Shown here in pieces: positions 1 to 9,014 of a stretch of DNA of 64,000 nucleotides. Position 1 is the first letter of the stretch, and each line of letters begins with the position of its first letter. Origin of the DNA: Yinghuangia sp035454725. GTDB lineage: Bacteria > Actinomycetota > Actinomycetes > Streptomycetales > Streptomycetaceae. The stretch spans positions 248,001-312,000 of the forward strand of contig NZ_JBPKBI010000005.1 of NCBI RefSeq assembly GCF_051388935.1, written 5' to 3'. Below the pieces are notes generated by a model. It was not told where the DNA came from, did no database searches, and saw only the letters and a program-made list of their open reading frames with translations. The position numbers were made by a program, and so were the translations under genes.

Positions 1-1
1 C

Positions 2-1558
2 GGTGACGCGCGCGGCGAGGGTGAGAACATCCGCGAGGCGGCCCGGCGCGACGCCGCCGAGCTGGAGGCCGCGACCGAGGCCGCGGCGCGCAAGGCCCGC
101 GAGGACGCCGCCGCGGAGGCCTCCGGGACCATCGCCGAGGCCGGCCGGGCCGCCGCCGAGGTCCGCGACGCCGCCCGACAGGCGCTGGAGGAGACCCGCC
201 GCGAGGTCGCCGAACTGCGCGACCGCGCCCAGGGCCGCGCGCGCGAACTCATCGACGCCGCCGAGGCCAAGGCCCGCGAGGTCGCCGCGAACGCACAGGC
301 CGGACTGCGGAAGGCGGAGGACGAGGGCGCCCGGATCGTCCGCGAGGCCAACGCCGAGGCGGAGACCGTACGCGCGGCCGTCGTCGGGATAGAGGAGGCG
401 GCGCACGAGGAAATGGCGCGCCTGCGCACCGAGGCCGAACGCGAGTTGGCCAAGTCGCGGGACGACGCACAGACCCATCTCGTACGCGCCCGCACCGAGG
501 CCGACGCGACCGTCACCGCGGCGCGCAAGCACGCCGAGCGCCTCAAGAACGACTCCGAGCGCGAGGCCGAACGCCTGCTCACCACAAGCCGCGACGAGGC
601 CGACGCGACGCTGAAGTCGGCCGAGGCCGACGCAACTGCCATGCGCGAGAAGGCCAAGGCGACCCTCGACAAGGCGGTCGACGAGGCCGAGCAGACTCTG
701 GTCACCACCAAGGGCCGGGTCACCGAGCTCGTCGCGCAGGCCGAACGCAAGGCGGAGCAAAGGCTCAAGGCCGCGTCCGAAGCCGCCGCGAAGCTCATCG
801 CCGAGGCGGAGGCCGAGGACACGCGCCTTCGCGCGGAGGCCGCATCGGCCATAGAGAAGGCCCGTGCGGACGCCGACAAGATGATCGCCGAGGCACGTCG
901 CGACACCACCGCGACACGCGAACGGGCCGACAAGGAAGCCGAGGAGACCGTGGAGGCGGCGCGCAAGCAGGCCGCGGAAAGCCTCCAGGCCGCCGGCAAA
1001 CGCGTCGACGCGCTCGTGGCCGCGGCCGAGGAACAGTGCGCAGCTTCGGTCGAAGAGGGCGAGAAGGCCAAGGCCGAAGCGATCAGGGAAGCCGACGGGA
1101 TTCGCGACAAGGCAAGCTCCGAGGCCGATAGGGTACGTATCGCCGCGGTCAAGAAGGCCGAGGCGCTGCTCTCCGAGGCTGAGCAGCGGCTCGCCGACGC
1201 CCAGAAGGGTGCCGACGACCTGCGCGCCAAGGTGGCCGAACAGATCGCCGCCGCACAGCGCGAAGCCCAGGCCGTCCGCCGGAAGACCGCGGCGGACGCC
1301 GACAGGATCTTGGACGACGCGCGGAGGGAGGCGGATCGGCTGCGCAGCGAAGCCCGCCGCGATGCGGAGCGTTCACGCGCGGAAGGCCAGCGCAAGTTGG
1401 ACGAACTCAACCGACGTCGCAAGGACATCGCGACCGAAATGGCCCGAGTCCAGGGCGTGTTGGATGCCCTGGCCGCCCCGGCGGGATCGTCTTCCGGCAA
1501 GGCCAACAACGCCGCTCCCCGCAGCGGCGGGTCCGGATCGACCGCCTCGAACGATTGA
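2..1558 (+). CDS. scy: Scy-like giant coiled-coil polarity protein, 3' part (5' truncated by window edge)
   Basis: The open frame enters from the left edge and gives 518 residues before the stop. Almost all of it is alanine, glutamate, arginine and lysine in an uninterrupted coiled-coil pattern, with many EA(E/D)A-type repeats, ending in a short Gly/Ser/Asn-rich tail. In Streptomyces, Scy is a very long coiled-coil protein that organises the tip polarisome with DivIVA, and its gene lies directly upstream of filP, as here. An ATG at 413 is internal: the frame is open from base 2 with the same composition. The identity rests on composition and on the filP neighbour; the N-terminal part is outside the window. 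Confidence 0.8.
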   Translation, partial: GDARGEGENIREAARRDAAELEAATEAAARKAREDAAAEASGTIAEAGRAAAEVRDAARQALEETRREVAELRDRAQGRARELIDAAEAKAREVAANAQAGLRKAEDEGARIVREANAEAETVRAAVVGIEEAAHEEMARLRTEAERELAKSRDDAQTHLVRARTEADATVTAARKHAERLKNDSEREAERLLTTSRDEADATLKSAEADATAMREKAKATLDKAVDEAEQTLVTTKGRVTELVAQAERKAEQRLKAASEAAAKLIAEAEAEDTRLRAEAASAIEKARADADKMIAEARRDTTATRERADKEAEETVEAARKQAAESLQAAGKRVDALVAAAEEQCAASVEEGEKAKAEAIREADGIRDKASSEADRVRIAAVKKAEALLSEAEQRLADAQKGADDLRAKVAEQIAAAQREAQAVRRKTAADADRILDDARREADRLRSEARRDAERSRAEGQRKLDELNRRRKDIATEMARVQGVLDALAAPAGSSSGKANNAAPRSGGSGSTASND

Positions 1559-1561
1559 TCT

Positions 1562-1616
1562 GCACCTTTGATCGGCACCTTGACAGGCACCTTGGCCGCT
1601 TCCGGGCGGCACCTTG
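1562..1616. repeat. four direct GCACCTT repeats between scy and filP
   Basis: GCACCTT occurs at 1562, 1575, 1587 and 1609, the last three within a GGCACCTTG context. Spacing is 13, 12 and 22 bases. The array fills the first third of the scy-filP spacer. Function is unknown; it could be a protein-binding array or slipped-strand debris. Confidence 0.6.
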
Positions 1617-1750
1617 GCCGGCAAGTGCCTTTCAACTCATCGGCATTCTCATCTCGGGATTCTCATCGTCCCAGTCGATGAGCTGTCTGATTCGTGCCAG
1701 GATTCCTACCGTCACCTCATCCACAGCACCGGTCATACGACAGGAACCCC

Positions 1751-2686
1751 ATGAGCGACACTAACTCTCCGCACGGCTTCGATCTCGTCCGCCGAGGGTA
1801 CGAGCGTTCGCAGGTCGACGATCGCATCACGAAGCTCGTCTCTGACCGGGACAGTGCCCTGGCCCGCATCTCCGCGCTGGAGAAGCGGATCGAGGAACTG
1901 CATCTCGAAAGCCAGAACGTGCAGGCCCAGCTCAACGACGCGGAACCGTCGTACGCGGGCCTCGGTGCCCGCGTCGAGAAGATCCTGCGGCTGGCCGAGG
2001 AAGAGGCCAAGGACCTGCGTGAGGAGGCCCGCCGCGCCGCCGACCAGCACCGCGAGCTCGCCGAGGCCGCCGCGCAGCAGACCCGCGCCGAGGCCGAGCA
2101 GTACGGCAAGGAGCGCAAGGCGAAGGCCGAGGACGAGGGCGCCCGCATCCTCGACAAGGCGAAGACCGAGGCCGCCGCGATGCGCGCCGAGGCGTCGAAG
2201 GACGCCGCGACCAAGCGCGAGGAAGCGGACGCCCTCTTCGAGGAGACCCGCGCGAAGGCGGCACAGGCGGCGGCGGACTTCGAGACCAACCTCGCCAAGC
2301 GCCGCGAGCAGTCCGAGCGCGACCTGGCCGCGCGGCAGGCGAAGGCCGAGAAGCGGCTGTCCGAAGTGGAGCACCGGGCCGAGCAGTTGCGCCTGGAGGC
2401 GGAGAAGCTGCGTACGGACGCCGAGCGCCGTTCGCGGCAGACGATCGAGACCGCGCAGCGCCAGGCGGACGACATCGTGGCGGACGCGCGGGCGAAGGCC
2501 GACCGCATCCGCAGCGAGTCCGAGCGCGAGCTTGCCGCGCTGACGCACCGCCGTGACAGCATCAACGCCCAGCTCACCAACGTCCGCGAGATGCTGGCGA
2601 CGCTTACGGGCGCGGCGGTCGCCGCGGCCGGAGCTCCGGGCGACGAGGACGACAAGCTGAGCGTTCCGGCGCAGCAGAGCCGCTAG
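1751..2686 (+). CDS. filP: FilP, intermediate-filament-like coiled-coil cytoskeletal protein
   Basis: 311 residues, close to the usual 310 of Streptomyces FilP. A short N-terminal segment (residues 1-60, containing a GFDLVRRGYERSQVDDRI-type motif shared with DivIVA-like proteins) is followed by a long charged Ala/Glu/Arg coiled coil to about residue 280 and a short non-coiled tail. FilP forms cytoplasmic filaments that stiffen the hyphal tip and interacts with DivIVA and Scy. The start was placed at the ATG where family similarity begins; no strong Shine-Dalgarno is visible, so this start is chosen on length and content. A strong hairpin terminator follows. Confidence 0.9.
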   Translation: MSDTNSPHGFDLVRRGYERSQVDDRITKLVSDRDSALARISALEKRIEELHLESQNVQAQLNDAEPSYAGLGARVEKILRLAEEEAKDLREEARRAADQHRELAEAAAQQTRAEAEQYGKERKAKAEDEGARILDKAKTEAAAMRAEASKDAATKREEADALFEETRAKAAQAAADFETNLAKRREQSERDLAARQAKAEKRLSEVEHRAEQLRLEAEKLRTDAERRSRQTIETAQRQADDIVADARAKADRIRSESERELAALTHRRDSINAQLTNVREMLATLTGAAVAAAGAPGDEDDKLSVPAQQSR

Positions 2687-2780
2687 TTCGGTCTCCCCTG
2701 TGGCGTTACGCCCGCGCACCGTCCGGTGCGTTCCTGTACGCAACACGGCGTGCCTTGACCGGTTTTGCATGGCGCCGACC

Positions 2781-2820
2781 TGCGGCCGTTCCGTTTCCGC
2801 GGAACGGCCGCATCGCTTTT
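2781..2820 (+). terminator. intrinsic terminator after filP
   Basis: A perfect 12-bp inverted repeat (TGCGGCCGTTCC at 2781-2792, complement at 2801-2812) with an 8-base loop is followed by TCGCTTTT. It lies between filP and the next gene. Confidence 0.8.
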
Positions 2821-2824
2821 CCCT

Positions 2825-2830
2825 CTAGAG
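2825..2830 (+). promoter_or_regulatory. -10 element TAGAGT of a leaderless promoter
   Basis: TAGAGT ends seven bases before the GTG at 2838, and there is no Shine-Dalgarno in front of that GTG. The transcript would begin at or next to the start codon. No convincing -35 is seen. Confidence 0.5.
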
Positions 2831-2837
2831 TCTGGCC

Positions 2838-3986
2838 GTGAACACGGATACGACGCCGTCCGCGGGGGACGACGCGGACGTTGCCGATGCGCAGGGGGGC
2901 GCGGGGCCGGACGACAAACCGGCCGTGCCCACGCCGCGTTTCGGCCACCCCGGCCGACCGCTGCGCCGGTCCTCGCCGTTCTACGTCGGCTTCATCGGCG
3001 GGCTCGGCCTCCTCACCGCGTGGTTCCTCGCCCAGGCGGTCGCCGGGATCAAGGACGTCCTGGTCCTGATCCTGGTGTCGTTCTTCCTGGCCGCGGGGCT
3101 CAATCCGTTCGTGGAGCGCCTCCAGCGCCTCGGACTCCCGCGCCGCTGGGCGGTGGCCACCGTCGCGATCAGCTTCCTGCTGGTGATCGCCGGCTTCATC
3201 ACGGCCATCGCGCAGCCGCTCGCGGAGCAGACCAGCGAGTTGATCAACAGCATTCCCGACAAACTCACCGAGCTGCTGCACCACGAGCAGTTCCAGCGGT
3301 TGGACGAGAAGTACGGGATCATCGACAAGGCCAAGGAGGCGGCGGCCAGCGAGAGCACGGCGGAGAACGTCGCGGGGGGCCTGCTCGGATTCGGGAAACT
3401 GGTCCTGAACTCGGTTTTCGACACGCTCACGGTGCTGTGTCTGACCCTGTACTTCCTGGGTTCGCTGCCGAACATCAAAGAGGCGATCTACCGGCTGTTC
3501 CCGGCGTCGCGGCGGCCCCGGGTGCGTGCGCTGGGCGACGAGATCATCGGCGGCATCGGCGGATACGTGAACGGCATGCTGCTGGTCGCCACGTGTGCGG
3601 GCGTCTCGTCGCTGATCTTCCTGGCCTCACTCGGGCTCGAATTCGCGCTGCCCCTCGCGCTGGTGGTCGCGCTGACCGACCTGATACCGATGATCGGCGC
3701 GACGATCGGCGCGGTCGTCGTCTCCGCGGTGGCGTTCTTCGACTCGCCGGGCAAGGCGCTCGCGTGTGTGCTCTTTTACATCGCATACCAGCAGTTCGAG
3801 AACTATCTGATCTATCCGCGCGTCATGAAGCGTGCGGTCAATGTGCCGCCCGCGGTGACGATCATCGCGGCGCTCGTGGGCGCCGCGCTGCTCGGCGTGA
3901 CCGGCGCGCTGCTGGCGATACCCATCGCCGCGGCAGGGCTGCTGATCATCCGTGAGGTGGTCACGCCCCGGCAGGACCAGGTCTGA
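2838..3986 (+). CDS. AI-2E family (PerM-like) membrane transporter
   Basis: 382 residues beginning with GTG. After a polar N-terminus of about 50 residues come clustered hydrophobic helices (about 50-135), a soluble segment, then further helices from about 190 to the end. The late motif DLIPMIGATIGA is the hallmark of the PerM/AI-2E transporter family, eight-helix membrane proteins of mostly unproven substrate. Family members have been linked to export of signalling molecules or to Na+/H+ exchange; which applies here cannot be told. It is separated from filP by a terminator and probably has its own leaderless promoter, so it is unlikely to be part of the scy-filP unit. Confidence 0.85.
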   Translation: MNTDTTPSAGDDADVADAQGGAGPDDKPAVPTPRFGHPGRPLRRSSPFYVGFIGGLGLLTAWFLAQAVAGIKDVLVLILVSFFLAAGLNPFVERLQRLGLPRRWAVATVAISFLLVIAGFITAIAQPLAEQTSELINSIPDKLTELLHHEQFQRLDEKYGIIDKAKEAAASESTAENVAGGLLGFGKLVLNSVFDTLTVLCLTLYFLGSLPNIKEAIYRLFPASRRPRVRALGDEIIGGIGGYVNGMLLVATCAGVSSLIFLASLGLEFALPLALVVALTDLIPMIGATIGAVVVSAVAFFDSPGKALACVLFYIAYQQFENYLIYPRVMKRAVNVPPAVTIIAALVGAALLGVTGALLAIPIAAAGLLIIREVVTPRQDQV

Positions 3987-4151
3987 CCCGGGGACACCCC
4001 CTACGCCGCAAGGAGGAGGAACGGGTCCTCCCTCGGCCTGTGGGCGGTGGCGGATCCGCCCTTACGGCACACGACCCGGACTCGGGCGTTGCCTAGGGTG
4101 GAGGCGTCGCGGTGCGTCGCCGCCCTTGGGCGCGGCGCAGGCCGACACGCA

Positions 4152-4206
4152 GACCGACCCGACCGCCCCGACCGACACCCGACCGACGCAGACCGATCCA
4201 GACCGA
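4152..4206. repeat. six GACCG repeats at roughly 10-bp spacing upstream of the ABC exporter
   Basis: GACCG(A/C) begins at 4152, 4161, 4170, 4181, 4191 and 4201, that is every 9-11 bases, about one helical turn. The array ends about 11 bases before the start codons of the ABC ATPase. Confidence 0.6.
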
Positions 4207-4219
4207 TTCAGAGGACATG

Positions 4220-5350
4220 ATGATCGAAGCCCAGGGCTTGACGAAAAGGTACGGCAACAAGCTGGCGGTCGATCAGCTTTCGTTCCAGGTCCGCCCCGGA
4301 ACGGTCACCGGCTTCCTCGGGCCCAACGGTGCCGGCAAGTCGACGACGATGCGCATGATCCTCGGCCTGGACTCCCCCACCGCCGGCCACGTGCTGGTCA
4401 ACGGCCGGCCGTACCGGCAGGTCTCCGCGCCGCTGCGCGAGGTGGGCGCGCTGCTCGACGCCAAGGCGATGCACGGCGGGCGCAGCGCGTACAACCACCT
4501 GCTGTGCCTGGCCCAGAGCAACGGGCTGCCGCGTCGGCGCGTCGACGAGGTGTTGCACTTGGTCGGCATCACGGCCGTCGCCAAGAAGCGGACGCGCGGG
4601 TTCTCGCTCGGTATGGGCCAGCGCCTCGGCATCGCGTCGGCACTCCTGGGCGATCCCGGCATCCTGATGTTCGACGAGCCGGTCAACGGTCTGGACCCGG
4701 AGGGCATCCTCTGGATCCGCAACCTGATGAAGGCGCTGGCCGCCGAGGGACGCACGGTCTTCGTGTCCAGTCACCTGATGAGCGAGATGGAGGTGACCGC
4801 CGAACACCTGATCGTCATCGGCCAGGGCCGGCTCATCGCGGACACCTCGATGCGCGACTTCATCGAGCGCAACTCGCAGGCGTACACGATCGTCCGCTCG
4901 CCGCAGGCCGACAAGCTCACCAAGCTGGTGACCGCCAAGGGCGGCACGGTGACGCCGGAGGGCGACGGCGGCGCGCTGCGCGTCACCGGGCCCGAACCGG
5001 CAGCGATCGGCGACATGGCCGCCGAGCACGGGATCGCGCTGCACGAGCTGTCGCCGCGGTTCGCGTCCCTGGAAGAGGTCTACATGCGGCTGACGCAGAG
5101 CAGTGTCGAGTACCGCGCGGGGCTGCCCGGTCAACCACCGGCGGTGGGTGGGCCGCCACCGGGGTGGGGAGCACCGGCGCAGGGCTGGGGGCCTCCGCAG
5201 GGCGCGGGCGGGCCGTACGCGCCGCAGCCGGTCCCGGCGGGCCACGGACACGCGCCGCAGCACGGATACCCCCAGCAGGCACACCCCCAGCAGGCACAGC
5301 CGCAGCAGGCGCGTCCGGCGCAGGCTCCGCAGCCCGGAAGCGAGGCCTGA
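4220..5350 (+). CDS. ABC-2 type exporter, ATP-binding subunit with Q/P-rich tail
   Basis: 376 residues. Walker A GPNGAGKST is at residues 34-42, a signature-like SLGMGQ near 134, and Walker B ILMFDEP followed by the D-loop near 155, so the ATPase is intact. From about residue 300 the protein runs into a low-complexity tail rich in Gly, Pro, Gln, Ala and His. It belongs to the ABC-2 drug/antibiotic exporter ATPase family; the substrate is unknown. Two ATGs stand in tandem at 4217 and 4220 behind AGAGG; the second has the better spacing. The stop lies three bases before the permease start, so the pair is translationally linked. Confidence 0.9.
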   Translation: MIEAQGLTKRYGNKLAVDQLSFQVRPGTVTGFLGPNGAGKSTTMRMILGLDSPTAGHVLVNGRPYRQVSAPLREVGALLDAKAMHGGRSAYNHLLCLAQSNGLPRRRVDEVLHLVGITAVAKKRTRGFSLGMGQRLGIASALLGDPGILMFDEPVNGLDPEGILWIRNLMKALAAEGRTVFVSSHLMSEMEVTAEHLIVIGQGRLIADTSMRDFIERNSQAYTIVRSPQADKLTKLVTAKGGTVTPEGDGGALRVTGPEPAAIGDMAAEHGIALHELSPRFASLEEVYMRLTQSSVEYRAGLPGQPPAVGGPPPGWGAPAQGWGPPQGAGGPYAPQPVPAGHGHAPQHGYPQQAHPQQAQPQQARPAQAPQPGSEA

Positions 5351-5353
5351 GCC

Positions 5354-6475
5354 ATGAGCAACCCGACTCCGCAGCCGCAGCCGCAGCCGCAGCCGCAACA
5401 CCGTCCGCAGGCCCAGGGGCAGCCGCCGGCGCAGCCGCAGTACCGGCCGGGTCCCGCGGCGGGTCCGCAGCCCGGAACGCCTGCGGGCGGGCCGGGGCAG
5501 GCACAGGAACACGCGCAGGCCCACGCCCCCGGTCCGGCGCTCGCACCGGCGTACGGCCACCCCGGTTCGCCGGGACATCCCGGTCAGCCCGCCCACCACG
5601 CACAGCCCGGTCAGCCCTACGGCGCCGGACCGGCCGCGTACGGTCCGCCCGGCAACGCGCAATACGCACCCGCCGGGCACCCGCAGGCGGCCGGGCAGTT
5701 CCAGCAACCGCCCAACGGCGGCCTCCACTTCACGCGCATGCTCCAGTCCGAGTGGACGAAGATCCGCACGGTCCGCTCGACGGCCTGGTCCCTCGTCGTC
5801 ATGGTCGTGCTGATCCTGGGCATGGCCGCGCTGCTCGGCGCGACGGTCAGCGGGACCGACGACGAGCCGGACCCGAGCGTTTCGCTGTCGCTGATCGGCG
5901 TCATGATCGCGCAGATCGCGGCGGCCACGCTCGGCGTACTCACGATCTCGGCGGAGTACACCACCGGCATGATCCGGTCGACCCTCACGGCGTATCCGCG
6001 CCGGCTGACGGTGTTGGCGGCGAAGTCCGTGGTGTTCGCGGTGCTGATGTTCGTCGTCGGCCTGGTGGCGTGCTACCTCGCGTACCTCATCGGCGACGCG
6101 ATGCTGACCCGCGACATGGTCGTCGACTCCGAAGGCAAGGACATCTTCAAGGGTGTCGTGGGCTGCGCGACGTACCTGTCGCTGCTCGGCCTGTTCGCGC
6201 TGGGCGTCGGGACGATTCTTCGACACTCGGCCGGGGCGATCACGACGGTGCTCGGCGTCATGCTGCTGCCGTGGATCATCGGCGCGTTCATTCCCGCCAA
6301 GGCCGGCGAGTGGATCATCGAGTTCTCGCCGATGGGGCTGCTCGCCGCCATGATCGCGCCGAGCGGTGAACTCGACAGCCCGCTCGGGCCGTGGTCCGGC
6401 ATGCTCCTCATGGCCGGGTACGCCGCCGCCGCGCTCTTCGGCGGCGCGGCGCTGCTGAAGACCCGCGACGTGTGA
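5354..6475 (+). CDS. ABC-2 type exporter, permease subunit with Q/P-rich N-terminus
   Basis: 373 residues. The first 120 are low complexity, opening with a PQ dipeptide run and continuing Gly/Pro/His/Ala/Gln-rich. The rest is a six-helix membrane domain, with hydrophobic segments around 145-165, 180-205, 225-250, 265-290, 295-315 and 345-365, as in ABC-2 permeases. It partners the ATPase encoded just upstream. The mirrored low-complexity regions, at the C-terminus of the ATPase and the N-terminus of the permease, are both predicted cytoplasmic. The transported substrate cannot be inferred. Confidence 0.85.
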   Translation: MSNPTPQPQPQPQPQHRPQAQGQPPAQPQYRPGPAAGPQPGTPAGGPGQAQEHAQAHAPGPALAPAYGHPGSPGHPGQPAHHAQPGQPYGAGPAAYGPPGNAQYAPAGHPQAAGQFQQPPNGGLHFTRMLQSEWTKIRTVRSTAWSLVVMVVLILGMAALLGATVSGTDDEPDPSVSLSLIGVMIAQIAAATLGVLTISAEYTTGMIRSTLTAYPRRLTVLAAKSVVFAVLMFVVGLVACYLAYLIGDAMLTRDMVVDSEGKDIFKGVVGCATYLSLLGLFALGVGTILRHSAGAITTVLGVMLLPWIIGAFIPAKAGEWIIEFSPMGLLAAMIAPSGELDSPLGPWSGMLLMAGYAAAALFGGAALLKTRDV

Positions 6476-6509
6476 GGCACCCCATGTGACGGCCCGCCCG
6501 TTCGCTACC

Positions 6510-6544
6510 GAAGCCCCGTACGGCCTTTGCCTGTACGGGGCTTC
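6510..6544 (+). terminator. hairpin terminator after the ABC exporter operon
   Basis: A perfect 12-bp inverted repeat: GAAGCCCCGTAC at 6510-6521 and its complement at 6533-6544, with an 11-base loop. It lies 35 bases after the permease stop and has no long T-run. Confidence 0.75.
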
Positions 6545-6635
6545 GCGTTATGTGGCAATGCGTCCTGTTGTGTATCCGCAATCTCGCCACAGGAGTTGTT
6601 CGGAAGCGGGACCAAGCGCCCCAGAGGTGTGAGGA

Positions 6636-6641
6636 TAGGAT
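6636..6641 (+). promoter_or_regulatory. probable -10 element TAGGAT of the conservon promoter
   Basis: TAGGAT lies nine bases before an in-frame ATG at 6650 and 30 bases before the ATG at 6671, which has a Shine-Dalgarno. No clear -35 is seen. Confidence 0.4.
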
Positions 6642-6670
6642 CGGCAGCCATGTTTCGGGAGGGGACGAGG

Positions 6671-8905
6671 ATGGCCGGGGGAAAGCGGGGCCGAAACAGC
6701 CCGGGCGCCGAGCCTGACCGGCTGTCAGCCGGCCTGCCCGACAAGCCTGTAGCGCCCGTGAGCGCGGCCGCGGTGGCGACCGCGACGGCCGCCGCCGTCC
6801 TCGGCTTGGCCGCCGCGCTCATCTCGGTCATGACGCTGATTTCGGACGACGCGAAGCTCCACGCGGCCATCGTCATCCTGCTGTTCGTACCGTCCGCCGC
6901 GATCGGCCTTGCCTCGACGTTCGTGCAACGGCGTTTCGTCGCCGAGCACATCGGCCGGCTGCATGCCGAGATCGCCCGGCGCGACGACGCGCACCGCCGC
7001 CTGGCCGAGGAAGTGGACCGGCGCGGCGGCGAGATCGCCGAACTCAACCGCAGCCGCCAGCTTCTGCTCGCCGAGGACGACCTGCTGCGCGAACGCATGC
7101 AGGAGTCCTTCGTCAACCTGTCGATGCGTACGCTCACCCTCGTCGAACGCCAACTCGACCTGATCGAGCGGCTGGAGCACACCGAGGAAGACGCGCAGCG
7201 GCTCGAAGACCTCTTTCGGCTCGACCATCTCGCAACCCGCATGCGGCGCAACAGCGAGAACGTCCTGGTGCTGGCCAACGCCGACGAACGGCACGGTCAT
7301 CGGCCGCCGGGCACGCTCCTCGACGTGGTACGAGCAGCCGTCTCGGAGATCGAGTACTACGAGCGCGTCGACATCGGCCACATCCCCCGCACCGAACTCG
7401 CCGGACACACCGCCGACGACATCAGCCACCTGCTCGCCGAACTGCTGGAGAACGCCGCGGCCTACTCTCCGCCGAGCACGCGCGTCACCGTCGCCGGACG
7501 GACCCTGGAGAACCGCGGCATCCTGCTGACCGTCGAGGACGAGGGCTTCGGCGTGCCGCCCGACCGCCTGCCCGAACTCAACGCGCAGCTTCTGGGCGGC
7601 CCGGCTGCGGCCGGTGCGCCGGACCTCGCGGGCCTCGGCGTGTTCGTCGTCGGCGCGCTGGCGGCCCGGCACGGCGTGCGCGTGCAGTTGCGGCCCCGGC
7701 GGGAAGGCGGCCTCGCCGCGATCGTGATGCTCCCGGCCGCGCTGCTGCACGGGTCGGGGCCCAGTCCCGCGGACATCACACACGAACGCGAACTCGACCG
7801 CGCACAGGCGGCGGTCCGCGACACGTCGGCGACCGGGCGCCTTCCCGGCGCGACGGCCCGCACCAGCCTTCAGGCGCGGCACGAGAACGCGCCGAGCGCG
7901 ACCGGGCGACACAGGTCGGTTCCGGCGGATGAGGCGCCGGCGGTGGGCGAGGTGCCGTTCGCCGGGTCCGGGCCGGGGCCGCAGGCCGACGTCGCGCCCG
8001 CCGAGCCCGCGCAAACCGGGGGCAATCACGCGGAGCGCGCGCAGGCCGGCGACTCCGTGACTTCATGGGCGAGTTCGACCGACGGCCCGGCATCGTCGCC
8101 CCCTGTGCCGCCCTCTCCTTCGACGGCACCCGGCACCGTCCCCGGCGAACCGCCGCCCCTGCCCCGGCGGTTGAGCCGCGCCAAGGGCGGCACGAGCGGT
8201 GCGGACCTCAGCGCGCATTCCGGCGCCGACTTCGGCACGGACTCCAGTGCGGGCGACGCTGCGCGCCACGCCCCGCCCGCCGCCGCCGAACCGGCGTACT
8301 CCGTCACCCCGTTCGCCCAGGACCCCGACGCGACGGCGTTGCTGCGCATCGCCGCGAGTCTGTCGTCCGACATGCCCGCCGACCCCTCCGCGGGCATCCG
8401 GGTGTCCCCCGCCGATGCCGCTCGCCCCCCGCTGCCGCGGCGCTCGCGCGGTGATTCCGCCGTCGCGGACGGCTCGCCGCCGGTATCGGACGCGGCGGCC
8501 GAGCACGCGCCCCGGCAGTCATCGGGCAACCGTGCGGTGACCGACGCGGGCCTGCCGAAACGCGTCGCGCGAGACCGTGCGGACGACGGTGGCGCGGTCT
8601 TCCCCGGCCCGTCCGCCGGGCTCCTGTCCGGCGCCGCACCGACCCCGGGCGTCCGGGACAGCGGTCCCGTCGCGGCCGAGGAACTGCGGCGCAGGCTCAG
8701 CGGTTTCCAGATGGGCTGCTCGGCGGCGCGCCAGGCGCCCATCGAGCAGGACACGCCCATGGCAGGGCTCCCGGCTCTGCCCGACTTCCCCGGCATATCC
8801 CCGGCGAGCGGGCCGGTGACCTCGCCCGACGGGACCGGAACCGGCGTACCCGAGGGCGGCTTCGCCGACGAGACCGCCGGGGCACGCGGAGGCGAAACCC
8901 TGTGA
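6671..8905 (+). CDS. cvnA: conservon sensor histidine kinase-like protein CvnA
   Basis: 744 residues. Two hydrophobic helices near the N-terminus (about 25-50 and 60-80) anchor it in the membrane. A helical dimerisation-like region follows (about 95-200), then a GHKL ATPase domain: N-box LLAELLENAAAYSPP and G-box DEGFGVP lie within about residues 260-300. From about 375 to the end it is disordered, Pro/Ala/Ser/Gly-rich. This is the CvnA architecture of actinobacterial conservons, in which a nitrate-sensor-like kinase heads a roadblock, DUF742 and GTPase quartet. The start has GGAGG eight bases upstream; an in-frame ATG at 6650, nine bases after a TAGGAT hexamer, is the alternative. Confidence 0.88.
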   Translation: MAGGKRGRNSPGAEPDRLSAGLPDKPVAPVSAAAVATATAAAVLGLAAALISVMTLISDDAKLHAAIVILLFVPSAAIGLASTFVQRRFVAEHIGRLHAEIARRDDAHRRLAEEVDRRGGEIAELNRSRQLLLAEDDLLRERMQESFVNLSMRTLTLVERQLDLIERLEHTEEDAQRLEDLFRLDHLATRMRRNSENVLVLANADERHGHRPPGTLLDVVRAAVSEIEYYERVDIGHIPRTELAGHTADDISHLLAELLENAAAYSPPSTRVTVAGRTLENRGILLTVEDEGFGVPPDRLPELNAQLLGGPAAAGAPDLAGLGVFVVGALAARHGVRVQLRPRREGGLAAIVMLPAALLHGSGPSPADITHERELDRAQAAVRDTSATGRLPGATARTSLQARHENAPSATGRHRSVPADEAPAVGEVPFAGSGPGPQADVAPAEPAQTGGNHAERAQAGDSVTSWASSTDGPASSPPVPPSPSTAPGTVPGEPPPLPRRLSRAKGGTSGADLSAHSGADFGTDSSAGDAARHAPPAAAEPAYSVTPFAQDPDATALLRIAASLSSDMPADPSAGIRVSPADAARPPLPRRSRGDSAVADGSPPVSDAAAEHAPRQSSGNRAVTDAGLPKRVARDRADDGGAVFPGPSAGLLSGAAPTPGVRDSGPVAAEELRRRLSGFQMGCSAARQAPIEQDTPMAGLPALPDFPGISPASGPVTSPDGTGTGVPEGGFADETAGARGGETL

Positions 8906-9014
8906 ACACGACGGGCAGACCCCGGTCCCCGGCACCCTTCGCCCCCGCCGTGCCTTTCCCCATCCGATCCCATCGCAGGCCAGTCGCCGTACCGGCACCC
9001 GGAGGTGAGTACAG

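Noticed and set aside
4208..6226. Minus-strand frame of 672 codons opposite the ABC exporter
   Set aside because: Antisense shadow. Its composition is Arg/Leu-rich and there is no Shine-Dalgarno or family motif.
3952..6369. Long plus-strand frame of 805 codons overlapping the ABC exporter genes
   Set aside because: It is an out-of-frame shadow in high-GC DNA: extreme Arg/Gly content and no motifs, while the ABC frames carry all the family signatures.
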